23,374 nt of DNA from Reticulitermes lucifugus (GCA_026260175.1 JAKCWW010002579.1:32255-55628); one strand, 5' to 3'; shown: positions 1 through 9,452, counted from the first letter of the stretch. Numbers and translations: made by a program. Notes: a model not told the origin generated them from the sequence alone.

Positions 1-45
1 AATTATTCCCCTCGCATATTAAATACTGCTACACCATTTGCACGA

Positions 46-344
46 ACTCCAAGCAGCATCCTTCATAACAAGCCACCAGGTCCTCAGCTAGTCAAAGAAT
101 TCCCCATGTTTTATGGGACCCAAGGTTCATTACCTTGTTCACAACAGCCTGCCACATGTCCCTATCCTCAGCCAGATCAATCCAGTCCATGCCTCTGATC
201 CATTTTAATATTTTCCTTTCAACTGTGTCTAGGTCTCTTTACTTCAGTTTCCCCATAAAAACCCTGTATGCATTTTTATTCTCCCCCACATGTGCCACAT
301 GCCTTGAACCTCTCAGCCTCCTTGATTTGACCACCCAAATAATA
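46..344 (-). pseudogene. Non-LTR retrotransposon ORF2 C-terminus, 3' piece of split copy
   Basis: This is the distal part of an endonuclease/reverse-transcriptase polyprotein from a non-LTR (LINE) element, probably RTE-like; the clade is not certain. Read on the minus strand from 344 it gives W-V-V-K-S-R-R-L-R-G-S-R-H-V-A-H-V-G-E-N-K-N-A-Y-R and then stops and frame breaks. The same positions in the other copies of this window carry the related R-R-x-R-x-A-G-H-M and N-A-Y-K-V-L-V-G-K-P motifs. The 3' end lines up with the copy at 10634 from about position 46 (CTCCA, AGCAG, TCCTTC, AGCTAGTC, TTTTATGG), but no CTAA tail is left. Upstream it is cut at 344/345 by a DNA transposon, and its reading resumes at 1146. 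It is a pseudogene with frameshifts and stops. The family call is firm; the clade name is inference. Confidence 0.85.
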
Positions 345-1145
345 CAGGTAGCCCTAGATTTACGCTGGGGATGCGTTCCTGGACGAACTGGCGTAAATTG
401 AAACGATTTTATAATGTAAATCAATGGGAAGCCAATGACATGGGTTCCCGGCACCCAAACATTGACGAGTAATATAATGGCATTGCATTTAAAGCTCTGA
501 AATAACGTAACTATAATAAAAGGAATTAAAAAAATATATTTTGTACACTTACAACCGGCCAATGCTCACGTGACTGTCATGGAATGGTGTCGGTTATTGA
601 GATTACAGTATCTCACAATTACGTAGCAATGAGTGGGTGTGCAATTTGTTGGTCCTCATGATTGACTGTAATTCTTTCGTGTGATTTATGTGTACAGTCA
701 TCTCTGCTATTATGCGATAGTTGGATTCATGTAAGACGCCGACCTACAGAAAATCACGTAATAAAAATAACCCCGGGACCTCCACAGAGATTAAAGTTGT
801 CCTTTGATAGGTTAAAGCACAGGGAATGAAATCGCGTAACAGCAAACTTGCATATGCAAAGGTTTACATTTTACGAGCACCTTTTACCGATTAATCGATC
901 TCATTAGAGCAAATTCGCATTAACGAAACATACGTAATTGCAGAGAGGACTGTATTTATAATTTTTATTCAAAATCGGCGATGTAAGAATTACAATTTAG
1001 CATAAGAAGCAGTACGAGAAAAATTGTAAAATGTTATAAATAATAGTAAAATATGTTTTTTTTCACTTTTTGACCTCCTGGTTTCAAAATCGGCGTTATT
1101 CTGAATCGGCGCAAATTGGACCTGGTGCAAACCGAGGGCTACCTG
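345..1145. mobile_element. Tigger/pogo-like MITE (801 bp) inserted in the retrotransposon
   Basis: The ends form terminal inverted repeats: CAGGTAGCCCT at 345-355 and the reverse complement of the same 11 bases at 1135-1145, with about 17 of 21 matching when extended. TA dinucleotides flank it at 343-344 and 1146-1147, as expected for Tc1/mariner/pogo insertion. The left end continues with GGGGATGCGTTCC, which resembles pogo/Tigger ends. No transposase reading frame is visible, so it is non-autonomous. Removing the element plus one TA rejoins the surrounding reverse-transcriptase codons in frame. A smaller element sits inside it at 695-952. Confidence 0.85.
695..952. mobile_element. Nested 258-bp TA-flanked MITE
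   Basis: A second inverted-repeat element lies wholly inside the 801-bp MITE. The left end reads CAGTCATCTCTGCTATTATG and the right end, reverse complemented from 952, reads CAGTCCTCTCTGCAATTACG, matching at 17 of 20 positions. It is flanked by TA at 693-694 and 953-954. The terminal CAGT and TA target site fit the pogo/Tc1-mariner group, but its ends differ from those of its host element, so it is a different family. It has no coding capacity. Confidence 0.8.
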
Positions 1146-1735
1146 TATTAGGTTGGGAATACCTATCACAAAGACCCTCATTATGCAGTTGTTTTCTAGT
1201 CTCCCATAACTTCCTCTCAGGCCCAAATATCTTTTGCAACACCCCTAGCCTATGTTCCTCCCTTAATGTGAGAGACCAAATCTCACCCCAATATTAAATG
1301 CTAGGCAAAATTACAGTTTTGTGTACTGACTAAGACAAAGGAATGATTAAAGATTCTAGACAGAATGGTAGCATGAATTCCCTGAATTTATAATGTTCTC
1401 TTAATTTCTTCATGCACGCAATTTTGATTTGTTAGTAACATCCCCAAATACTTGAACTCTATCACATTTTCAAAGGATTTGTTAGATATCTTTATATTGT
1501 GATTTTGTCCTACATTCTGTTTAAGAGACAAGAACATATACTTAAGTTTTCTCCGTACTTACTTCCAGACCAATTTCCTTACTATTATGCAACAAAGTTT
1601 GTGTTTTTCTTTATAATATGTATGTTTTCACCAAATAAATTAATGTCATCAGCACAGACCAAAGCCACTGTGTCCTATTCAAATGAAATAATCAACCATG
1701 CAGCCAAGATCTCAGATTTGTAAAATAAACCGATT
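1146..1735 (-). pseudogene. Non-LTR retrotransposon reverse transcriptase, 5' piece of split copy
   Basis: Read on the minus strand this is the second half of a reverse-transcriptase domain. The catalytic box is at 1659-1645 as V-C-A-D-D, with Cys where LINE reverse transcriptases normally have Tyr, followed by I-N-L-F-G-E-N-I. A thumb-like region with stops follows. From 1293 to 1149 there is an uninterrupted stretch beginning Y-W-G-E-I-W-S-L-T-L-R-E-E-H-R and ending R-Y-S-Q-P-N. Upstream of about 1700 the similarity fades, with a one-base shift just before the catalytic box. Stops and the Tyr-to-Cys change mean it is inactive. It belongs to the same copy as 46-344; the two were separated by the DNA transposon between them. 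Confidence 0.85.
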
Positions 1736-1838
1736 TTATTCCACTTCAAAATTCTGAAACTAGATGTGTGACACGAAACAAAAATATCTGTGGTGTGACA
1801 AATTGTCCTGCACGGTTAATAAGTATGGCATGACATAC

Positions 1839-1929
1839 CTGTACTCATGTTGGAGTCCTGACTATGAACTGGCTGGCCTGAATTGACAGTAGCCTGTGGT
1901 GCCATCTGAATTTGAGACCCAGCTGACAT
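1839..1929 (-). CDS. Internal coding exon (91 bp), Gln/Ser-rich protein, identity unknown
   Basis: On the minus strand the segment is preceded by a pyrimidine-rich acceptor (TTTTTTGCATTCCAG) and followed by a good donor (ACAG then GTATGT). Only one of the three frames is open across it: M-S-A-G-S-Q-I-Q-M-A-P-Q-A-T-V-N-S-G-Q-P, continuing V-H-S-Q-D-S-N-M-S-T. It holds 30 codons plus one base (phase 0 in, phase 1 out). The peptide is rich in Gln, Ser, Met and Pro, with no charged core, like the low-complexity activation regions of transcription factors or co-factors (CREB-type Q-rich regions look like this, but I cannot assign it). The Met at the acceptor could be internal or an initiator. Nearby sequence on both sides is intron-like repeat DNA. 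No partner exon was recognised in the window. Confidence 0.6.
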
Positions 1930-1935
1930 CTGGAA

Positions 1936-3546
1936 TGCAAAAAAGTATGGAGAATCAACACCTCACTAAAATCTGTACTGAAATATGCCAACAATAATAC
2001 TGGATACTGTTATGGGCTATCCACAGGAGTCAACAAATGCTGACTTAGTTCACTGATCAGACAGAAATTCTGCCTGTCAGATATTTCTCCACAGGACAGT
2101 ATGTGCCAACCCGCACCATTCTAATTGATCCACGTCAGCCTACTTACTGTCACATAACATACAGGATGCATGAAATACTGTCCAGTTCATAAAATGTATG
2201 CAAGATTCCATTTACTTTTTGGCATCTGCTGAGAACCCCCCCCCCCNGAGGGTTCATGTCAACATATAAATTCGGAGCTTCCACACATTGACCTCAATTT
2301 TTCACTCGTCAAAGCATGCCAATGAGTAAATCTGTTGAGCCCCATACACAGTTTAACAATGGTAACATAAAAGTCTACCAGTGAACACAATATTCAGCCA
2401 CTTTCTTCCAGTTCACATGCTCATCACCTATTTTCTTAAGACACATTTCATAAATGACATCCCATCGTTTTCAAGTCTTCCTTCATCTTATGTATACAGT
2501 TTCATATCAGCCTCTCTGACTCTTACTATTTCTTCCAAGTGATTGCCTTCCAAAAGGTTCATTCCCACACTTACATCCTATATAGGCATCTCTACTGGTA
2601 GCCTTGTGTAATTAAACAAAGTACCAGCTACATTAATATGGATTCCTAGTTCATACTGTGGATGAATACTAAGTCATTCCTGAACCAAAACAAAAGGAGC
2701 TATGTGTGTCTGTCCAATGGGAAGTAGTTAGTAGCGTTGTGACCTTGATTTGGTGCTTGCATCAGTAGCATGTAAATCACATCACAGAGGCTATGCAACG
2801 TCTTTATCCACAGCAATCATGGCATGGAGCTTCACTTTGTGCTCGAGTTATTCTTTCAGGGCCTGGCCATCTATTAAATACACACAACACTCACTAATTT
2901 TTAAGAAAATATTAATTAAAAATGTAAAAGGCCCATCTTTCATGTTATGAATTTACACTGAATTTAATTGTCTCATATTTGTATTTATTTCATTTAATAT
3001 TAACCCCCTTAAAACCTGAAATTCATATACATAATATTTAAAAAGTCAGTTCCTACCTACCACCATGAAGATATAAGTAGCAAGCACAAAAGAAAAAAAA
3101 AACACCCTACACTCTTGTTATAAAGTCACACCAAGGCCACAACATAATTATCTAATCCATGACACAATTTAATGCAAAGGCCAGGTTAACTGCTTTGCTT
3201 CGAGTCCAGAGAAGTATAAAATCTAAGACAAAGCTCCAAATGAAGACCTAGCTTATGAAAAGGTGCTGACCCACTGAATACCTTCGAGGCTGTATTAGGC
3301 GAGTTCAGAGCAATGGGTGGAATAACTGGCAGGGAAAAACACACGTTCTCAGACCAGAACCTACCACAGTTCAGTGTTCCTACAGTGTATCTCAAGAAAT
3401 AAAGGGTTTAAAAACCACTTAAATGGTTAACACAGCAATGTAAGCTGAGAATCAATCATAATATTCATTTTCATATGCATTACTACAGAAATGGCCTTTC
3501 ACATTACTGCTTAAATACTGAACAAACCTTACAACCTCCAGAAAAT
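1936..3546. other. Unassigned, probably intronic
   Basis: No gene, element end or tandem array was recognised. A poly-C run at 2236-2246 ends in an ambiguous base at 2247. Around 2470-2570 the minus strand is briefly open (M-N-L-L-E-G-N-H-L-E-E-I-V-R-V-R-E-A) but is closed by stops and has no clear splice sites. It may be an old retroelement. Confidence 0.4.
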
Positions 3547-3548
3547 TA

Positions 3549-4167
3549 GGGATGTTCAAATAAGGTTCTGTATGTCATACAAATTAAAGGTAATTCATTA
3601 CAATATTAAATGTAGCTCATTTATTCCACTTTCCAACACAATCCCTGAGTACAGTGATGCATTTGTGCCATCTTGGCACAAGTTTAAAATTCCATCATGG
3701 TAGAAATTGGGTTCATGCATTCACAACCATTCACATACAGCCATTTCCACTTCCTCATAATTGTGGAATTGGTGAGCTCGAATTGTGACTCACCACTGTA
3801 GAAAAAAACAGCTATTCCACTTCACACCTGTCCTTTATGTGCTGGGCACAAGTGTAATAACCGTCACCGTTGTCCGTTTGACCATCGTCAATCTCTCCAT
3901 ACGACAGCCAACACCATATGTCTCTATCAATTGGTGGCGAATTTCAATGGTGGACACACAGAATCACACTGTTAATATCTTTGTGGCACCAAGTTTCCAA
4001 CGTTATTGCCATTGCACAGCCACTTAACTCCTGAACAGCAACTGACAAACTCTTGCACCATCTGTTGGATGTTACCCCTACCACAATTGCTACTTCCTAG
4101 TGAAAAATAAAATGTTTTTAACACAAATGTTGTAGCGTACAGAGAGTTACTTATTTAAAATGCCTCG
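3549..4167 (-). mobile_element. Internally deleted mariner-like element with transposase scraps
   Basis: TA target sites are at 3547-3548 and 4168-4169. The inner ends share the order GGGATG/GAGGCAT, AAATAAG and CTGTA, as imperfect terminal inverted repeats. On the minus strand 3957-3904 gives V-S-T-I-E-I-R-H-Q-L-I-E-T-Y-G, the N-terminal helix-turn-helix start of one mariner transposase lineage. About 3770-3600 gives F-H-N-Y-E-E-V-E-M-A-V-C-E-W-L, a stop, then N-F-Y-H-D-G-I-L-N-L, the C-terminal end. Most of the catalytic DDE/D region between them is missing, and several stops occur. It cannot encode a working enzyme. The family call rests on my recognition of the two ends, not on a search. 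Confidence 0.7.
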
Positions 4168-4169
4168 TA

Positions 4170-5085
4170 TCAAAAGTCCAATACTTTGTATTTTACTCTC
4201 TAAATTAAATGAAATTTAATTTAAACTCCTTAAACGATCATTTCAATCATGACTCAATGATTTACAATAATCTTATATTACAATGCTATGTACAAATTTT
4301 ATTTCATGAACTGCATTGTTATGATTTCACTGTACAAAATGAGTGCCGGCATTAGTTTCTGTATTCTTTGTCTCATGCTGTGAAATTTTACATTTTGTCT
4401 CACATCAGAATGATGAAGCATTTTCCAGGACCTAATAAGAAGGATCCATGGCAGAGCTCCGCAGGCCAGCCATTTTCAAAGACCTACTTCTTCATCATCC
4501 TAACATGTATACCTGGTTTCCTACAGTGTTTCACTTAAAGACTTCCAACCAAAACTGTGTATGAGATCTGAGCTTCTCACGGCACAGTTTCTCTGTATGT
4601 TTCATGTTCTAAAGACACTGATGCCTTTATACGTCTGACCACTGATGAGCGCCGACACATAAATCACATGCCTTCTTCATGACTAGAATACACCCAATTT
4701 CTGGTTATGCAGGGCTCCAGGGGGTTATGCAGAACGAGCACAAACTGACTGCTCACCTATATCTACTGCTGAGGTTAAAATTGTAGTTAGTTTTGCATCC
4801 ACAACCCAAATACACCTTCACAGTGTGAAGTTCAGACATGGAGGTAATGGTATATGTTACAAATCTTCATAATCAAACACCTTATCCTTTCCAGCATTAA
4901 GGCCTAGTGACAAATGTTATGAATATTACAAAACAAAATCCTTCCTTCATTTTAAAGGTCTTCCCAAACTTCCTTTTTCCTTTTGCAATATGTGGTTGGA
5001 TGCATCTTATGCTCAATAATAAACTGTGCCTTCCCATGACATAGGCCATTTTCACTTAAGACAATGACACCTGAATCACTGTAAA
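4170..5085. other. Unassigned stretch
   Basis: AT-rich sequence with no recognisable coding region, inverted-repeat ends or tandem repeats. All open frames here are short. Confidence 0.4.
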
Positions 5086-5089
5086 GCAC

Positions 5090-5295
5090 CTGTTATAGTC
5101 AGGTCATCAAATGGAGGAGGATAAGATAGGCTGGGCATATGCCATATATGAAGAAGGCAAATGCATACAAAGTTCTGGTAGGAAAACCTGAAGTAAAGGG
5201 ACCATTCGGAAGACCTAACGTAGATGCCCCTTCCAGAAATAGGATGGGGTGGTGTGGCTTGGAAACCAGTTCAAATCTTGTGTGTAACAATGCTC
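5090..5295 (+). pseudogene. Non-LTR retrotransposon ORF2 C-terminal fragment (plus strand)
   Basis: In one plus-strand frame, Q-V-I-K-W-R-R-I-R, then a stop at 5127-5129 (TAG, probably from TGG), then A-G-H-M-P-Y-M-K-K-A-N-A-Y-K, followed by V-L-V-G-K-P-E-V-K-G-P-F-G-R-P. This is the same region of the retrotransposon as at 46-344, but in the opposite orientation and of different age. Near 5230 another frame gives L-P-E-I-G-W-G-G-V-A-W, the next block in the other copies. It is the only plus-strand copy in the window. The 3' end and tail are absent. Confidence 0.8.
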
Positions 5296-5329
5296 ACCGA
5301 GATATTTTGTGATTTTCCTTAGTCATGCC

Positions 5330-5649
5330 ACGATGACACCTCAAATTAGGTCACGAACGCTTGCTCCCACATCCTTTCCAATTCACTGTTCACCATCATC
5401 ATACCTTTCAATGGTAGTCTGAGTCTGAGAAGATTATTAAACAAACCATAAACAATCACGTTTCTGAAATGATACCCCCTCTGCAAAGAAAGGAAAGGAA
5501 GGTAGTATAACTACACATTTAAACTATGAATCTGGAACTGGTTTAAAAAATTACAAAATAAACATAAAATGTGCCAGTACACTTTTTCAAACTAAGGGCC
5601 TAAAAAAAACTATGAGATTTCAAATCCAAGACAAGCAATTAGGACCATG
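5330..5649. other. Unassigned stretch
   Basis: No feature recognised. A purine-rich run (AAAGAAAGGAAAGGAAGG) lies near 5485. Confidence 0.4.
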
Positions 5650-5789
5650 ATCTTATGGGATGTAATACCATGTAGTCTAAGAGATGGTTACGAAGTTTTA
5701 CCAGAACCTCCTGCATCTGTCTATGTGGTACAAAAAGTGAAACATCAGTAACCAAATACCCGACTATATAGAAACACATCCCATAAGAC
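5650..5789. repeat. Short foldback element, GTCTTAT-end family
   Basis: TCTTATGGGATGT at 5651-5663 is matched perfectly in inverted orientation by ACATCCCATAAGA at 5776-5788. The same terminal sequence (GTCTTAT followed by GGGATGT or GGTTGTG) begins the elements at 16317 (minus) and 19615, so I group them as one family. The interior is not clearly symmetrical and no coding is seen. Confidence 0.55.
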
Positions 5790-7520
5790 TCTCTCCAAAA
5801 TCATTCTTCATATTTTTAAGGGACTCAAGAAGTACTGCAGAAATGGAATGCAAACTAGGAATCAACAAATGTTTGCCTGACTAACAGTGTCTTCCAGAAC
5901 ACTATATAACAGAAGGAATAAAAAATGATTTTTATTCTCTGTTCAATGAGAGCTTGCATGTTTCCCCTGGAACTGCCCACATGCAAACTGTGTAGCTTAT
6001 ACATACCACACCAGAGTAGGTAGATTCAGTGTCTGACCCGAGATACCCAAACTGTACTTTAGTGTGTATGTCACCATGAAACAATTCTATTAGTATTGCT
6101 AGGTCATGTGGTTGCAATTCCACACGACTTGACTTATAAATCAGGATTTGCCATTTAAACTACAAGGCATAAATTCAAAATATTCTCTTGAACGAGTTTC
6201 GTAAGGTTTCACTGATGATAAAAATATTTTTGTTGAAAGGTACCACACATGGACTGGGATTCTGCATTGTTGAAGTGAAACAGGCATCAGCTAGATGAAT
6301 GGGTGGGGGGAGGGAGGGGGTTTCAAATCACATCATAAGAGACATTTTTCCCTCCCCCTGCCACATCAGGACTGGCTGTTAGAGCCACTCAGACTCTGGA
6401 GGTACAGGCAGCTTTTCTTCTAAAAAGCAGTGGATTCATACAGCAAGTATAAAAATGATAACTCTCCTCCACCTAGTGCCATGGTTAAGAGCACAAGCTT
6501 TACCTCAGACTGCCCAATACACACTTTTTGGCATGGTCTTTTTACATGCAATGCTTTCCCATCCTGTCAGAGAGAAGAAGGCTTCCAACCATGTAACTTT
6601 CCTGTACAGGTGCACTGTCAGGGGTGTTCTATAACTTAACCAACAAATCTGGCCACATAATAATTGCAGGCTAAGTGTTATATCTTTTACACTTCCTTCA
6701 CCACCTCTTGTAGCAGTTCGTGTTCAGGAAAAACAGATGGCAGGAGATTTATAGTTTCCCTTAATGAAGCGTTCATTTAAACCTTGAACAAATGAAATTT
6801 TGGCTGATAGGAATAAATTTGGGAATTAAAACAATTGGAAAGGGTTAAGGAGTAACATATGGAACTGAGACAAACAGCACAGTGGTGGTTAGGGTACCAT
6901 CATGACAAGTTCTGGCAATTCATGCCACTAAAGGCCCCTAGTGCAACCCCAGTGCCAATCACCCAACTCTCTAAAAGTTCACTACAAGCATCCACAAAGA
7001 ACATGTGAACAACCCTCTTAAGAATGTCTCATATGCTATCATGTTCTTCTGACAAAACGCACTTAACAGTATGTGATATCAGCCTATACCTATCTCAGGA
7101 AACAACCAATCTGACCCTGACATGTAGGTCAAGGCTAGAGAATAATTTATATAAACAGTATGTCAAAAATGACCTCTATCGTTCTAACGATGATATCAGG
7201 CACACTCTTCCAATAAATCCAAGACAACTGTTTCCACAGAGACTTATCACAAACTGCTACACTCAGATCTTTATGCACAAGATAAACTAAAACAAAATGT
7301 GGTAATCTAAACAAAGAAAATATTGGACCAGTTACTAATGATAATGTAGAATCCAAGGATTGCTTCATGTTTGTACTGATGAGAATATATGAAAAGACTA
7401 AAATGACAGGGGCAAGAGATCTATAGCAAATGTAGTCATAAAGAGTTGTGTGCATTACAAAACCTGGGTTACACAGTGGTCAGAATGTGTGTTTTCAGTC
7501 ATAAGGCAAGTTTGTTTTCT
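5790..7520. other. Unassigned stretch with one G-rich motif
   Basis: No gene or mobile-element end was recognised apart from the G-quadruplex motif at 6301-6320. A 63-codon minus-strand open frame at 5932-6123 lacks splice signals and recognisable motifs. I regard it as chance. Confidence 0.35.
6301..6320 (+). other. G-quadruplex motif
   Basis: Four G-runs of 3, 6, 3 and 5 separated by single bases (T, A, A) match the canonical intramolecular quadruplex pattern with one-base loops, the form that usually gives the most stable parallel folds. If this part lies in a minus-strand intron, the G-rich strand is the non-transcribed-RNA side, so any effect would be on DNA. No function is shown by the sequence. 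Confidence 0.7.
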
Positions 7521-7524
7521 TGTG

Positions 7525-7785
7525 GTGCAACAGCGCCACTCGGGCCTAGGCCGCCTCACTGTTGAGGTTTTGAGATCACACACAGTTACACACGCCACAC
7601 TCGGTAGGACTTCCTCTGGATGAGGGGTTGGCCAGTCTCAGAGACCTCTACCTAACAACACACAACATTTACATTTGTGCCCCTGGCAGAATTCAAACCT
7701 ACAATCCCAGCAAGCCAGCAGCTGCAGGCCTACGCTTTAGATCGCACAGTCTGCAGTATCGGCCATGAGGCCAGTTCCTTTTACC
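7525..7785 (-). repeat. tRNA-derived SINE
   Basis: On the minus strand the head carries a box-B-like promoter element, GGTTTGAATTC (7699-7689), close to the tRNA box B consensus GGTTCGAATCC, with a weaker box-A-like stretch upstream near 7766-7755 (TGGCCGATACTG). A tRNA-unrelated body follows (AGAGGTCTCTGAGACTGGCC, then the CTCATCCAGAGG region). Such elements are copied by RNA polymerase III and mobilised by a partner LINE. The copy is moderately decayed; exact ends and target duplications were not found. Confidence 0.65.
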
Positions 7786-7789
7786 AAAT

Positions 7790-8250
7790 AAAGAGGTGTT
7801 ACAATACTAAGGGAGTTTCTTAAACAACTAAAATGAATAAAATGGTACATATGCAGCTCTGCAGAATCCATCTTCTATCTGCAGGTCCAATCATATTCAA
7901 AGCCTATTTCAAGTCGAGGTTCACAAAGCTAATCTCCTCACACCATGAAACATCTCAAACATTTGGAAGTTTGTATATATGAGATTTAATGTTTTTGTGG
8001 TGGTGAGGTTTCACACCTAGCCTTAGTTAGTGAAAACTGCTGTCAGTTGATAAGGCTATATGGCTGGTGTGATAATATGAATAATGAATCAGAAACAACA
8101 TGGAAGGAAATGGTTGAGGTCTACTGTCAGCTTCTTGGGAATATGGATGAAGGAACTGAGAAAGCCATAACATCAGTCCAGATAGTCAGTCTCCTGTCTC
8201 CTGAACACAAACTCTAAGTGGTCCACTCTACAGCAGTTTACAGCGTCCTG
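7790..8250. other. Unassigned stretch
   Basis: No recognised element. A plus-strand stretch near 8100-8165 is open (T-W-K-E-M-V-E-V-Y-C-Q-L-L-G-N-M-D-E-G) and could be a remnant of a retroelement or exon, but no family or splice sites were recognised. Confidence 0.35.
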
Positions 8251-8252
8251 TG

Positions 8253-9034
8253 GTCTTCTAGGTTATGACACAGTGAAGCATGGTAGGTGAGAACCAATGT
8301 TTCAGAGGAACATAGTGCCTCCATCTTCACCAAAGATGAAGAGGGAAGGCCACAATACAAATGAAAAAGGGTGTTCCTGACATGAGGAAACCCAAAGAGA
8401 AACACTGTCAGAATAGCCATGTATCCTGGCCAAGATCAAAAAGAATATTTCTGAAATACAGTTTGACACCATTACTGCTACAACCAGCTTGATGATAAAA
8501 TTGATTTACAATAGAAACATGTGGTGATAGTGGGGCAAACACAAATCTCAAGAGCACAGTTCATAAATTAAAGTATGAAGATTTTTTCAGACCTGACAGT
8601 CAACTTCTTAAAAAGTGTGAAACACCCAAACCTTCACCCCAATATGCAAACTGATACATAGTACTGATCTGAATATTCATGGCCTGAGGCTGAGAAAAAT
8701 AATCTGTAACACCGAAATAACTCTTCTGGGATGTTATGCCATGTAAGTGTGTGTTATTTAACAGTGCTGTCAACCGCAATGATTACAGAGCATTGGTGAT
8801 AAATGAATTAATGAGCGTGGAGCATTGGTGGAATGATACTGACAGGGGGAAAACAAAAGTACTCTGACAGAACCCTGTCCCAATACCCCTTTGTACACCA
8901 CAAATCTCACACACACTGGAAGGTCAATAACTTCCCACAGAGCCTGTGATGCCTCCATCTTCAGGGCAGGAGCAAGCCATTTGGCTTACCTTAGCTTATC
9001 TACCATACTAGAACAGCATGGCATCTCACAAGAC
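8253..9034. repeat. Large foldback element, GTCTTAT-end family, with inserts
   Basis: The left arm, 8253-8331, begins GTCTTCTAGGTTATGACAC and runs through AACCAATGTTTCAGAGGAAC to GCCTCCATCTTCACC. The right arm, about 8950-9034, is inverted: it ends CTCACAAGAC and includes GCCTCCATCTTCAGGGC. Both match the arms at 19615-19827 in order. The middle holds a decayed SINE (8745-8953) and unassigned sequence, so this may be one expanded copy or two neighbouring partial copies. No coding is evident. Confidence 0.5.
8745..8953 (-). repeat. Decayed tRNA-derived SINE
   Basis: The plus-strand order TGTTATTTAACAGTGCTGTC, a CTCTGACAGAACCCTGTCCC segment and then GGAAGGTCAATAACTTCCC with CACAGAGCCTG resembles, from memory, a widespread arthropod SINE whose tRNA-like head lies on the minus strand at the right end. 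The box B region is badly eroded. It lies between the two arms of the foldback repeat at 8253-9034. The identification is by pattern memory and tentative. Confidence 0.5.
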
Positions 9035-9097
9035 CGTATCTCAATATTCCCTGTCCTGATAACCAAAATACGAATCTGTAACACTAAAAAGTAAAGT

Positions 9098-9187
9098 TGT
9101 CGCTGCACATGCCATGAAGGCATATAGGAAAAGCAGAGGCATAGCTCCACTCATTCTTAACCTTGGCACTGGATGGAGTTGAGTTAC
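9098..9187 (+). repeat. SINE 3' fragment (same family as 9905-10145)
   Basis: The order CATGCCATGAAGGCATA, AGCAGAGGCATAGCTCCA, CTCATTCTTAACCTTGGCAC, GGATGGAGTTGAG matches the tail of the SINE at 10060-10140 and the minus-strand copy at 20550-20700. The tRNA-like head is missing. It ends just before the palindromic element that starts near 9198. Confidence 0.6.
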
Positions 9188-9294
9188 ATTACACTAATTT
9201 TAATACTGAACATCCCCGTTGGTGTGCAGATACAAAAGTATATTTTCTCTTATTAATCACACAGTCACAACCAACACTTCGCTTTGTAATGCAT

Positions 9295-9345
9295 ATATAG
9301 GCTACCGGTTTTTGGCTCAAAGATCCATCATCAGGCCACACAGAA
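9295..9345 (-). ncRNA. Hammerhead-ribozyme-like motif, left arm
   Basis: Minus strand: CTGATGA (9334-9328), a 15-base hairpin TGG...CCA, AAA, then ACCGGT (9309-9304) and A (9303). This mirrors the type I hammerhead order (CUGANGA, stem II, GAA, A15.1...U16.1, cleavage base), with stem III as a self-complementary ACCGGT that could pair between two molecules. Stem I could form from GGC before the core and GCC after it, extended by a UGUGU/AUAUA helix past one bulge. The essential G12 is A here, so this copy is expected to be inactive. Confidence 0.3.
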
Positions 9346-9452
9346 ACCGTGAATTAAAAACTCCATACATTTTGGAAAGTGGAAGATCTTCCGCTTTCCA
9401 AAACGTATGGCTTCCGCTTTGCGAAATGTTGTAGTTTTCTATTTACAGTTTC

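Noticed and set aside
8770-8958. 62-codon minus-strand open frame
   Set aside because: It coincides with the decayed SINE.
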